Source: an uncultured Rheinheimera sp. (GTDB taxonomy: Bacteria > Pseudomonadota > Gammaproteobacteria > Enterobacterales > Alteromonadaceae). From it: a stretch of 64,000 nucleotides of DNA. Under the pieces are notes generated by a model. It ran no database searches. It had not been told where the DNA came from and saw nothing but the letters and a program-made list of their open reading frames with translations. Where the stretch lies: the NCBI GenBank assembly GCA_943913835.1, contig CALTZU010000002.1:1-64000 (forward strand). The letters run 5' to 3'. This document shows positions 39,692 through 47,334 of the stretch, piece by piece (position 1 is the stretch's first letter; each line of letters begins with the position of its first letter). The translations under genes were made by a program, and so were the position numbers.

Positions 39692-40410
39692 AAATCCCCC
39701 TGCTGTTGTGTCTTATCACCTGCTGATAACAAAGCGGCCAGTATTGCTTGCTGTTCTGGTGGCGGCAGTTCGGCAAAGTTCTTTGCCCAGCGTGCAGCCT
39801 TGCGCTGAATACGTTGTCTGTCTGTGGAATTTTTACCGGCGTAACGGTGGTAATGCACTTTACCGGGCTCAAAGTTGCACCACACAGTTTCTGTTCTTAC
39901 GCCGCCGCGTGTCATGGCCTGAAAATCCATGCTCCACCAGTCGGCCAGTTCTTTGGCGTAAATGTCGTTGCGGTAGCCAGACAAGATCACCATCGCAGGC
40001 ACAGCCTTTAGTATTTGCAGTAGTTCAACATGCTGTGCGTCGGTTAGTTCATGCTGATACCTGGCGTTGCTTGTTCTGGTGCTATGCACATAAGGCGGGT
40101 CACAGTAGATCAGCGTTTTACCAGCTGCAGCGTAGTCAAAGTTCGCTATGTAACTAAATGCGTCCCCTAAAACAAGTTCTGGTACCACGTAGTCAGCCGC
40201 ATCTACTCCGAGTACTTCATAGACAAAACCGTCTATACACTCCTGATTTTTATCAATGCCTATGCTTCTGGCAGCTGGCGCTTTGCGGCGCATCACTGCG
40301 CCAGTGCCTAAAAAGGCTTCGATATAGGTATCGTGCGGTGGCATCAGGTTAATAATGACCTGATAAACACCGCTGCCGTTTTTTGCGCCCAGGTAACTAG
40401 CTGCTGACAT
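39688..40410 (-). CDS. DNA adenine N6-methyltransferase (D12 class)
   Basis: 240 aa. Motif I-like EAFLGTGAVMRRK near residue 31, motif IV YCDPPYVHSTR near residue 113. The N-terminal SYLGAKNGSG replaces the usual FLKWAGGK-type start. Likely protects phage DNA from restriction or marks it. The recognition sequence is not known. Overlaps the 41-aa gene. Confidence 0.85.
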   Translation of the reverse strand: MSAASYLGAKNGSGVYQVIINLMPPHDTYIEAFLGTGAVMRRKAPAARSIGIDKNQECIDGFVYEVLGVDAADYVVPELVLGDAFSYIANFDYAAAGKTLIYCDPPYVHSTRTSNARYQHELTDAQHVELLQILKAVPAMVILSGYRNDIYAKELADWWSMDFQAMTRGGVRTETVWCNFEPGKVHYHRYAGKNSTDRQRIQRKAARWAKNFAELPPPEQQAILAALLSAGDKTQQQGDL

Positions 40411-40448
40411 AGTTGCCCCCGACTACGCTGAAGCACAGACAGATATGT

Positions 40449-40461
40449 CTACACACCCAGG
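40449..40461. repeat. Dispersed spacer repeat, inverted copy of 16.97 kb
   Basis: CTACACACCCAGG is the reverse complement of 16965-16977. It lies in the spacer between the adenine methylase and the gpA-type gene; similarity continues for several blocks on either side. Confidence 0.4.
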
Positions 40462-40604
40462 GACTATAGACAAATGCAGCTATTTTTTTCGCTATGGCCA
40501 GCGTAGTCATAACTGACTGCCCTGCAGCTGTAAAACCAGCAGCAAGGCCTGTGCAGTCGGCGCTGTCTACTGGTGCCGGTGTCAGCTGGCGCAGCCATTG
40601 CCGA

Positions 40605-42581
40605 CTATGGTCGACCGCGAGCAACAACATAATTCACCCTCTGGCTTAAATTTGGTGGTTCCGGCAACTGTTCTAAGGTGCCGTGGCGTATTTTCCAGCG
40701 CTGGCCTGCAACGTTGACCGTATAGCCCCGCTGCAACAGAGTCATGGCCTCGGCGTCAAGTCCGTGGAGATTGGCCTTTTCTGGCGGCTTTATGGTTGGC
40801 GCTGTGGTTTGTGTGGAATTTCGACCTGAACCCCGATCCTCTGATCCGCCCTCAGATCTATCCGTACAGTTAGCGCCACAAGTCCAAGATTGTCGGGCGT
40901 CGCCCGACTTTAAAGCGCTCCGGCGCATTTCCCACTTATGCGGCCGCGTCAAAACTGCCACTGCTCTGGTGCCGATGCCCTTCACCCGCTTTACCGCTTC
41001 GCCGTACTCGTTGCCGTATGGGGTTACTTCGTACTGAATTTCCACTTTGATAGTGCGTAGCGCCCTGATGAAATTTACAAAGTCGTTGCTTTCTGCAGCC
41101 TGGCGCAATTGCTCAAGTTCTTTCATATGTTCTTCGGTAAAGGCTTCTCGCACACGGCGAATTTCGCGGTAAGCCGTTATGGGGTCGCAGCCCTGAAACT
41201 GAAATTGCCGTATGCTCCAATCACTGGACCACGTTTTTACGTTCATCACGCCATCGCCCAAGGTTTTGCCTGTTTCTGCATCTATCAGATCAGCCACTTC
41301 AAAACCGTTGATGTTTTTACTGATGTACTTGGCGATATAGGCCGATGCACTGCCCTTGCTTGGGTCGATGTATTCGGCATCAAAGCGCGGCTGAAACGGG
41401 TAATGGAACTTGCGCGGTTCGCTGGCTTTTATCCCTTTCGACTTTTGGTAGCCCCAGTGTTGGCGTGCTTTGCGGTAAAGCTTTCGCAGTTTTTTGCGGT
41501 TTTTAAAACGGGCTAACAACTCGGCTTTGTTTTCTTTGCAGAAGTACCAACGAATGCAACGGCAAATAGCCTTAAGGTCGGCTTTTGGTGCAAACAACAT
41601 CATGTGCCAGTGTGGCGTTCCGTCCTGATGCGGTTCTGCTACCCGTACACCAAAATATTCAGCACCTGCCCGTTTTAACTTGGCGCGGGCCTTTGCCCAG
41701 GTGTCGACCATGTAACGGTTGGTGTCTTTAGGTGTGCTGCCGTTCCAGTTGTTACTAGTGGTGTGGTAGTACGAAGGCGCTGTCACTGTGATAAACACAG
41801 CACCGAAGCCTATTTCTTCGGCCCATTCCTCAAGGCCGCGAATGCGTTTCATCAATTCAGCCCGGGCGTTTTCAGGGTTGGCTGTACTGGCTTCAATGGC
41901 GTTGATCAGCGCTATTTCGTCGCCGCATTCATTTACCAGCGTTAACGATTCGGCCCAGCGGCGTTGTGCTGCTTTATCCCGGACAAACTCTGCAACAGCG
42001 CGTTTGCTGGCGTATGGGCTGGCACCTTTACCAACATTACCTTGCATTATCTCCAGCGTTTCAAGGTGCTGACGGCGCAGCTTTAATAGCTTACGTCGCC
42101 ACCACTTTGCACACTGGATCCGCAGTAAAGCGCATTCCATGGCTAAAGTGTCGGTTTCCATGCCCCACAGTGGCGGCTGTACTTGCGGCAGGCGCTGCAC
42201 ACTAAGCTGACAAACAATGTCGTATACCGCTTTTACTCTGTCGTCGTGTTCGGTGTATTCCGGCCCCAACCCTTCGGCGGCTTCTACCATGTCGGCATAA
42301 CACTGCTGGGCCAGTTCGTCGGCCAGCTTTTTAGTGGTTTCTTTGTGGTTGATCACCTTGGCAGGTATTTTGAACTGTTGCAGATAGCGCAGCTTGCGGC
42401 CGTACTGCTGCCGCTTTTTCACTGCTGCCTTGCGGAAAGCTTTGTTGTTTTCCGGCGTTGGGTTGTCTTTTGCGGCCTGCGCCAACGGCCAAAGGCCTGC
42501 CGTGAACGACTTCGGCAGGCCTTGCAGCATGTTGTCAACAAAACGCTGCTGGTCACGGTTAAGGGCATGGTTTAAGTGCAT
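40605..42581 (-). CDS. Replication initiator, gpA-type HUH endonuclease
   Basis: 658 aa (P2 gpA 761 aa). Starts rolling-circle replication by nicking the phage origin. The metal-binding HUH motif is GTPHWHMMLF near residue 325, and the two catalytic tyrosines occur in YIAKY near residue 407, the Y-x3-Y pattern of P2 gpA. It overlaps the cytosine methylase by 10 bp. The nick site could not be located by eye. Confidence 0.92.
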   Translation of the reverse strand: MHLNHALNRDQQRFVDNMLQGLPKSFTAGLWPLAQAAKDNPTPENNKAFRKAAVKKRQQYGRKLRYLQQFKIPAKVINHKETTKKLADELAQQCYADMVEAAEGLGPEYTEHDDRVKAVYDIVCQLSVQRLPQVQPPLWGMETDTLAMECALLRIQCAKWWRRKLLKLRRQHLETLEIMQGNVGKGASPYASKRAVAEFVRDKAAQRRWAESLTLVNECGDEIALINAIEASTANPENARAELMKRIRGLEEWAEEIGFGAVFITVTAPSYYHTTSNNWNGSTPKDTNRYMVDTWAKARAKLKRAGAEYFGVRVAEPHQDGTPHWHMMLFAPKADLKAICRCIRWYFCKENKAELLARFKNRKKLRKLYRKARQHWGYQKSKGIKASEPRKFHYPFQPRFDAEYIDPSKGSASAYIAKYISKNINGFEVADLIDAETGKTLGDGVMNVKTWSSDWSIRQFQFQGCDPITAYREIRRVREAFTEEHMKELEQLRQAAESNDFVNFIRALRTIKVEIQYEVTPYGNEYGEAVKRVKGIGTRAVAVLTRPHKWEMRRSALKSGDARQSWTCGANCTDRSEGGSEDRGSGRNSTQTTAPTIKPPEKANLHGLDAEAMTLLQRGYTVNVAGQRWKIRHGTLEQLPEPPNLSQRVNYVVARGRP

Positions 42582-43495
42582 GACACCGCCCCTTTTCTTT
42601 GTTTACGTTTACGGCATGTGGCTGAATTGAACTTCGCTTTACCTGTTACTTTTCGACCACAACCGCAGGCGCAAAATTTAACCCGGGTAGTCACAGTTTG
42701 CAGCGGCCGGCGAGTCACAATTTCTTCTGGCCAAGTCACATTTAAATGCCCTGGCTTTGTCACGTCTTTGTGTTCGAGCTGGGTCACGCCGTTTTCACAT
42801 CGATGAGTCACAGTATTATCTGCCAGCATTGTCACAGTTGTTTGGCGCTGCGTAGTCACACCGTATACATGGTGGTTAATCATCTCTGCTAAAACACGGC
42901 CCAACACTAAAGGCACGCCGTTGCCTACAGCGCGCTTTTTGCCTTCAATGGTAAAACTTGGTAAGTCGAAATCTGCCGGTAATCCCTGACAGTACTTAAC
43001 ATGGGCAAAGCTTCTATCGTCTGATGCTGTGGCCGCTGAATGTGTTGCACTTCGGCCAATACCTTTTGGCGCGTTCAGCTTAATACCTGCTTTGCTGCCA
43101 AACTGAAAGTGCCTTAAGCGGCTAACATCAGTAAACCAGCACTGATTCAGGTCAAAACGCTGCCACGACCAGCCTGCTATTTTTAAATCAGGAACCCGCG
43201 CAACGTTTTCCATCAGCCACCAATCCGGCTCGGCTTCTTTCACTATTCGCTCGTACTGTTCCAGCATTTCGAGGCCGTACCCTGTCGGTTCTTCACGGCG
43301 TAAACCGCTGAACTCCTGACATGGCGGCCCACCAAGAACGCCAGCAAAAACGCCAGCAGGTACATGAAAATCACGAATATCCTGACCAAGCAATAAGTCA
43401 GGCCCACGCACAACACAAAACCCCAGTTCTTCAAATGGTTTAGAAAACAAGTCGATGCCCGGGAACAAAGACAGAATGAGCTTATTTCTGTCCAT
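42572..43495 (-). CDS. DNA cytosine C5-methyltransferase with VT-repeat C-terminus
   Basis: 307 aa from MDRNKLILSLFPG, preferred to an ATG 23 codons upstream because AAGGG lies about 8 bases before it. Motif I LSLFPGIDLFSK, catalytic motif IV GGPPCQEFSG, motif VI ENVAR, motif VIII RLRHFQFG, motif X KKRAVGNGVP. After about residue 235 the protein runs through eight octapeptides each starting VT, then a Cys-rich zinc-like tail (FCACGCGRKVTG). The repeat DNA is array C. Confidence 0.88.
   Translation of the reverse strand: MDRNKLILSLFPGIDLFSKPFEELGFCVVRGPDLLLGQDIRDFHVPAGVFAGVLGGPPCQEFSGLRREEPTGYGLEMLEQYERIVKEAEPDWWLMENVARVPDLKIAGWSWQRFDLNQCWFTDVSRLRHFQFGSKAGIKLNAPKGIGRSATHSAATASDDRSFAHVKYCQGLPADFDLPSFTIEGKKRAVGNGVPLVLGRVLAEMINHHVYGVTTQRQTTVTMLADNTVTHRCENGVTQLEHKDVTKPGHLNVTWPEEIVTRRPLQTVTTRVKFCACGCGRKVTGKAKFNSATCRKRKQRKGAVSCT
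42690..42859 (-). repeat. GTCAC array C: eight copies, in-frame in the methylase
   Basis: GTCAC at 42690, 42714, 42735, 42759, 42783, 42807, 42831 and 42855 (24, 21, 24, 24, 24, 24, 24). All intervals are multiples of three, so the minus strand reads as VT-octapeptides. All eight valine codons are GTG. Unit order matches array A. Confidence 0.85.
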
Positions 43496-43712
43496 GTGAA
43501 CAGCCCTTAACCTCTGCAATTTCAATCGGCCAACCAACCCAGCTTTTGCAGCTGCGCGACTCAACCAAACGGCCGTTTATTGGCTTGCGTGACACCAGTT
43601 CTTCGGCGCAGTACTCGGCGTGGGTTGTGGTTTTATTTGGGTAAATGCCGATAAAGGTAATGGCTAAAATCCCGACAATTCCCATGGCAGTGCATATCTG
43701 TGGGTATTTCAT
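43482..43712 (-). CDS. Small membrane protein, unknown
   Basis: 76 aa with one N-terminal membrane segment (about residues 9-25), then a short Cys-containing tail. Overlaps the downstream methylase by 14 bp and the upstream gene by 4 bp. Confidence 0.55.
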   Translation of the reverse strand: MKYPQICTAMGIVGILAITFIGIYPNKTTTHAEYCAEELVSRKPINGRLVESRSCKSWVGWPIEIAEVKGCSHGQK

Positions 43713-44092
43713 GACTGCAACCCCTCGGTTTTTTCATAGGCTTCAAAGTCCCACGATGCTGGCTGCTTTTTCTGAAACTTCGCCAGCAAATGCAGCTGGT
43801 GTGGCATAAAGCACAGGGTTATTTCTTCATCGTCGACAATGGTTGTTTCTGCCGTGCCTTCTTCGTCGGTGTACAGAAAATCAAAGGCGGCGTGTTCGCA
43901 GGTTGGATCGGGGTTTATGGTTTGAATAAAACCCAAGCGCTCATGCACTTCTGCGCCGCCGTTGGAATAACCGACAGGCGCAATGGCGATTAAGCCCTGC
44001 AGCTTGTCTTTCAAAACGGCTACAGCACGGCCAGCCGGAACACGAAAATTTGTGATTGCCGCTGCTTCTGCAGCGTTAGTTTGCTGGCTCAT
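43709..44092 (-). CDS. Early-operon protein of unknown function
   Basis: 127 aa, soluble, acidic C-terminal half (YTDEEGTAETTIVDDEEITL). ATGA overlaps on both sides. No family recognised. Confidence 0.55.
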   Translation of the reverse strand: MSQQTNAAEAAAITNFRVPAGRAVAVLKDKLQGLIAIAPVGYSNGGAEVHERLGFIQTINPDPTCEHAAFDFLYTDEEGTAETTIVDDEEITLCFMPHQLHLLAKFQKKQPASWDFEAYEKTEGLQS

Positions 44093-44901
44093 GCTGCCTT
44101 CTCCACTGGTGTAAACAAGGCGATCAGCTCTTTGGCTTTGCCTCTGTTTTCTATGTCGGTTGATATGCTGCGCTGTACTTCAAAGCACTGCAGCTCTGCG
44201 CCTGAGTACAGGGCTCGGCTTTCGGCTGTGTCGTGGTTTGAAATAACCACAGGCACACGGCAGTTTTTCGCCAGATAGGCCAAATAACGCTGTTCTACTG
44301 GGCCGAAGCCACCAGCGCTGTAGGCTGTAAAGTTGGCAGTGTTTGACAGCGGCACATATGGCGGGTCGCAATACACAACGCTGTCAGCTGGCAGGTGTTT
44401 GAAAGTTTCTTCAAAACTGCGGCAATGCAGTTCGGCGCGGTCTAAGCGGCTGGCGAATGCGGCCAGTTCTTCTTTTGGAAAGTACGGCGAGGCGTATTTA
44501 CCAAAGGCAACATTAAACTCGCCTGATTTGTTGTAACGGCAAAGGCCGTTAAAGCAAAAGCGGTTCAGGTACACAAACAACAGCGCCTTTTCGTACTGAT
44601 CAGCGGTGGAATTAAACCGTTCTTTCAGTTGGCGAAACATGGCGTCTGTATTGTTGGCTGGCACAAAAAGCGCCTCTGCATCGGCACTAAAGGCCGCTGG
44701 CTGGTTTTTCAACTGGGTGAATGTGTTGATCAGGTCTGGATTTATGTCGCACAACACATAGGCTTCATAATCCGTGTTCAGGAAAATTGAACCGGCACCC
44801 ACAAACGGTTCGACCAGGCAGTTAGCCTTTGGCAACAGAGCGCTGATACGGGCAGCCAGTTTCGACTTGCCGCCAGCCCATTTTAAAAACGGCTTGTTCA
44901 T
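44089..44901 (-). CDS. DNA adenine N6-methyltransferase, Dam-type
   Basis: 270 aa. Begins MNKPFLKWAGGKSKL, typical of the Dam/T4-Dam group. Motif I EPFVGAGSIFLNT near residue 32, motif IV YCDPPYVPLS near residue 177. Same size as E. coli Dam (278 aa). A GATC target is possible but not shown. It is translationally coupled to both neighbours (ATGA). Confidence 0.88.
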   Translation of the reverse strand: MNKPFLKWAGGKSKLAARISALLPKANCLVEPFVGAGSIFLNTDYEAYVLCDINPDLINTFTQLKNQPAAFSADAEALFVPANNTDAMFRQLKERFNSTADQYEKALLFVYLNRFCFNGLCRYNKSGEFNVAFGKYASPYFPKEELAAFASRLDRAELHCRSFEETFKHLPADSVVYCDPPYVPLSNTANFTAYSAGGFGPVEQRYLAYLAKNCRVPVVISNHDTAESRALYSGAELQCFEVQRSISTDIENRGKAKELIALFTPVEKAA

Positions 44902-45140
44902 TGTGGGATATCCTCATCCGTGAAGCCTTTGCTCGGCGCTGCTGGTTTATCAGCGGCGGCATGCCACTTAAAATGCGGGTAAGTGCCGGTAAGGATAAAA
45001 CCCGTTCCGGCTGGCGCTTCTGGAAATGGGGGGATCACATCAACGCAGGTTTGGCAGTAGCAGCGATAACCGCCGATATTTTCCTGAGTTAAATTCACGC
45101 CACAGCCTGAGCATGGAATTTCGTATGAACCAATAGTCAT
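44898..45140 (-). CDS. Zinc-ribbon protein, paralogue of the 46.0-kb gene
   Basis: 80 aa from MTIGSYEIPC, where ATG overlaps the previous stop (ATGA). Four Cys: CSGC at the start and CYCQTC. The segment GTGFILTGTYPHFKW matches the C-terminal domain of the protein encoded at 45828-46220. Function unknown. Confidence 0.6.
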   Translation of the reverse strand: MTIGSYEIPCSGCGVNLTQENIGGYRCYCQTCVDVIPPFPEAPAGTGFILTGTYPHFKWHAAADKPAAPSKGFTDEDIPQ

Positions 45141-45385
45141 GCTGCACCTACCTTTTCTGCAGAATCCTGTGTGCATGAACATTCGTCATACATCAAAAGC
45201 TCAGGGCAGGAACACTCTTCAGATACTTCACCGCAACCTAAGCAAGTATTTTTCGCCGCCTGCTCCCGATTGATATCGTTTTCGCAGTCTTCACAGATGT
45301 ATCTTGTGTGGTGCGTGCCTGGGATCAGCACACTAAACAGCGCAGTCATAGCGCCACAAATTGGGCAACCTCCGACAATACTCAT
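45137..45385 (-). CDS. Cys-rich putative zinc-binding protein
   Basis: 82 aa with CPIC, CEDC and CLGC motifs plus further Cys in CSC, so two zinc sites are possible. Its stop overlaps the downstream start by 4 bp. Confidence 0.55.
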   Translation of the reverse strand: MSIVGGCPICGAMTALFSVLIPGTHHTRYICEDCENDINREQAAKNTCLGCGEVSEECSCPELLMYDECSCTQDSAEKVGAA

Positions 45386-45831
45386 AATGGCTTCTCCCCG
45401 TTACGCAGCAGGAAAGCCACGCTTTTAAGCGTGTTGGCTACTTTGGTGGCTGTTTTTCTGGCTGAGTGGTTAAGACCCGGCATCATGCTTAGCGTGTGGG
45501 CCTGTTCTAAAAGTTTGGTTGCTGCGCTTTCGTTAACTGTGCTTGGAGTGTATTTACCAATCTGAACGTAGCACCCTTGGAATATTGGCTTTTCCATGTG
45601 CGTTGCAACAAATGCGTCTGGCACTGTAACTAAGTAATCACCCAAAGCTATTGGCTTGGTATGGCTGAACTGAATACAACCCTGCTTAGTAACAAGTTCG
45701 GCCACATTACCTGTGACGTACTCCACCATGTCACCTTTTTTAATTTGATAAGCCCTAACTTCAAGCTGTTTAGTGCTAAACCGTTCAAACTGGGTTAGTA
45801 GCCCTTGGGCTGTGTATATTTCTTCTTTCAT
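45382..45831 (-). CDS. Early-operon protein, unknown
   Basis: 149 aa from MKEEIYTAQG, chosen because its ATG overlaps the upstream stop (ATGA); an upstream in-frame start would extend it by 20. The middle (GDMVEYVTGNVAELVTKQG) and C-terminal helical region (NHSARKTATKVANTLK) are unremarkable. No family recognised. Confidence 0.5.
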   Translation of the reverse strand: MKEEIYTAQGLLTQFERFSTKQLEVRAYQIKKGDMVEYVTGNVAELVTKQGCIQFSHTKPIALGDYLVTVPDAFVATHMEKPIFQGCYVQIGKYTPSTVNESAATKLLEQAHTLSMMPGLNHSARKTATKVANTLKSVAFLLRNGEKPL

Positions 45832-46220
45832 AGCGCCACCTTCCCGCCGTTCTGCACGTAAGCAACAGCGTTGTGTGTGACTGGTTTCCACTCAAAGTTT
45901 GGATAGGTGCCAACCAAAATAAAACCGTTGGCGTCTGGCGCTTGCGGGAATGCATTAACGCAATGGCGGCAAAAACACAGGTAGCCGCCTTTGAGTTCTT
46001 CTGTTAACTGCAGGCCGCAACCTGGGCAAATCAAAAACATCGGCAGCAAGCCGTCGCGCATTTTTTGCGCCCGTTCTTTTAAGCGTTTAGCCATTCTGGC
46101 TGTTAGGAAATAATCGGCGTCTTCTTTCTGGATCGAACACATCAGGTCGTTAGCTTCGTTTTCCAAAGCTATAGCTGATGCTTCGCGGCGCAATTTTTCA
46201 ATGCTGGTAACGTTGCTCAT
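45828..46220 (-). CDS. Early-operon protein with C-terminal zinc ribbon
   Basis: 130 aa from MSNVTSIEKL, whose ATG overlaps the upstream stop. An N-terminal helical half is followed by a zinc ribbon (CPGC, CFCRHC) and GFILVGTYPNFEW. The ribbon half is a paralogue of the whole 44.9-45.1 kb protein. Function unknown. Confidence 0.55.
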   Translation of the reverse strand: MSNVTSIEKLRREASAIALENEANDLMCSIQKEDADYFLTARMAKRLKERAQKMRDGLLPMFLICPGCGLQLTEELKGGYLCFCRHCVNAFPQAPDANGFILVGTYPNFEWKPVTHNAVAYVQNGGKVAL

Positions 46221-46459
46221 GCTGGCAGCCTCCGTCCATTCAATTGACGCAAGGCGCGTTCTACCCTGGCACTTGCTATGCGGCGTGCAACCGTGGCGCA
46301 CTTTGGACTAACAAAGAAGCTGGCTCGCATTGTTACTTCTGATAACAAAACCCGTTTTTTGCCTTCTTCACCACCCATAAACTTGGCTCCGGCAATAAAA
46401 CAGGACTGCACGAATAACAGCGCCAAGGCTGTTTTTTGTTGGTAATGACGGTTTTTCAT
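46217..46459 (-). CDS. Small basic protein, unknown
   Basis: 80 aa, Arg/Lys-rich, with a short hydrophobic stretch (about residues 10-25). ATGA overlaps upstream and downstream. No family recognised. Confidence 0.45.
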   Translation of the reverse strand: MKNRHYQQKTALALLFVQSCFIAGAKFMGGEEGKKRVLLSEVTMRASFFVSPKCATVARRIASARVERALRQLNGRRLPA

Positions 46460-46746
46460 AGCGGCAGCCCCATTAAACGGTTTTGGTAAACAGGCTTGGC
46501 TGACTGCGTAACGGCTTTGGCTGGTTTTAGAAAGGCTTTAATTTGGTCAAGGTAGGAGGCGTTGCGCTTGGCCTGCTCAGGACTGATCGCGTTATCGCTA
46601 CCGCAGTCTTTGATACAGGCAATGGTTGATTTGATGCTATCGGCAGCAGCTTTGTCGTCGCTGGCATGTTCTGCCATGTACGTCAAAAGCTCTAATGTGG
46701 CTTTAAGTTTGTGTTCATTTTCGGAATGTACTGTATTTATATCCAT
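46456..46746 (-). CDS. First gene of the early operon, unknown
   Basis: 96 aa, helical (ATLELLTYMAEHASDDKAAADS). It leads the minus-strand operon and faces the DUF3693-like HTH gene across a 237-bp divergent region. Its role is unknown but its place matches a Cox/early-function gene of P2-type phages. Confidence 0.5.
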   Translation of the reverse strand: MDINTVHSENEHKLKATLELLTYMAEHASDDKAAADSIKSTIACIKDCGSDNAISPEQAKRNASYLDQIKAFLKPAKAVTQSAKPVYQNRLMGLPL

Positions 46747-46814
46747 GCTGGATACTCCACTGTATGTGTTTTCGACCTTCCCTTTGCCCTACCCCTACAG
46801 TAGGTCGGGCTAAG

Positions 46815-46860
46815 TCAGTTAGCGTGAAGGCACTAACTGACCGCCCGTAGGGATTTTTTG
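46815..46860 (+). terminator. Terminator-like hairpin in the divergent spacer
   Basis: Arms TCAGTTAG / CTAACTGA (46815-46822 with 46833-46840) inside an outer CGGGC / GCCCG stem, then six T (46853-46858). It lies between the divergent early gene and the HTH gene. Could end an upstream leader transcript of the HTH gene. Confidence 0.45.
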
Positions 46861-46983
46861 AGCATCGAGCTCGGTTGCAAGGATGAGTCACGGCCGTAAC
46901 ACCGTCAACACCGTAACGCATTGAAGCCTTTGACATATGACTCTAAACTGAAAGCGGATTTTTTGAACATTTGGGTGAGATAA

Positions 46984-47292
46984 ATGAAAACCGTCGAATT
47001 TCTTGACGCGGTGAAGGTCGCGTACGGATTGACTTCTGATTATCAGCTTGCGAAAAAACTTGCTGTAACACATAGCTCAATCAGCCACTACCGTTCTGGT
47101 CGTAACTTTATGGACGATTCTCTAGCTGTTAAGGTTGCTTATCTACTTGACGTAGACCCCTTATCCGTTCTGGCTTTTGCGCATATTGAGCGCGAAGAAC
47201 GACGCGGTGAGGAAACTTTGGTTAGCTTTTGGAAGGATATTGCCAAAAGAACTGGCGAGGTTGACATTTTGACCAAATTAAGTGCCGCATAG
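46984..47292 (+). CDS. HTH regulator, DUF3693-like
   Basis: 102 aa. N-terminal half (LTSDYQLAKKLAVTHSSISHYRSG) is a clear helix-turn-helix. The layout resembles DUF3693 phage proteins as far as I recall. It is divergent from the early operon and 42 bp before the right dif-like site, so it probably represses the early operon. Good candidate for the early-promoter repressor or antirepressor. Confidence 0.7.
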   Translation: MKTVEFLDAVKVAYGLTSDYQLAKKLAVTHSSISHYRSGRNFMDDSLAVKVAYLLDVDPLSVLAFAHIEREERRGEETLVSFWKDIAKRTGEVDILTKLSAA

Positions 47293-47334
47293 CCCCCCTA
47301 TCCTATTGTTTTGGCGGTGCATTTTTTATCGTAC

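Noticed and set aside
40397..40630. Minus-strand 77-aa open frame between the replication gene and the adenine methylase
   Set aside because: It spans the dispersed repeat, is rich in unusual codons and overlaps the gpA-type stop. No clear ribosome site. Possible but not supported.
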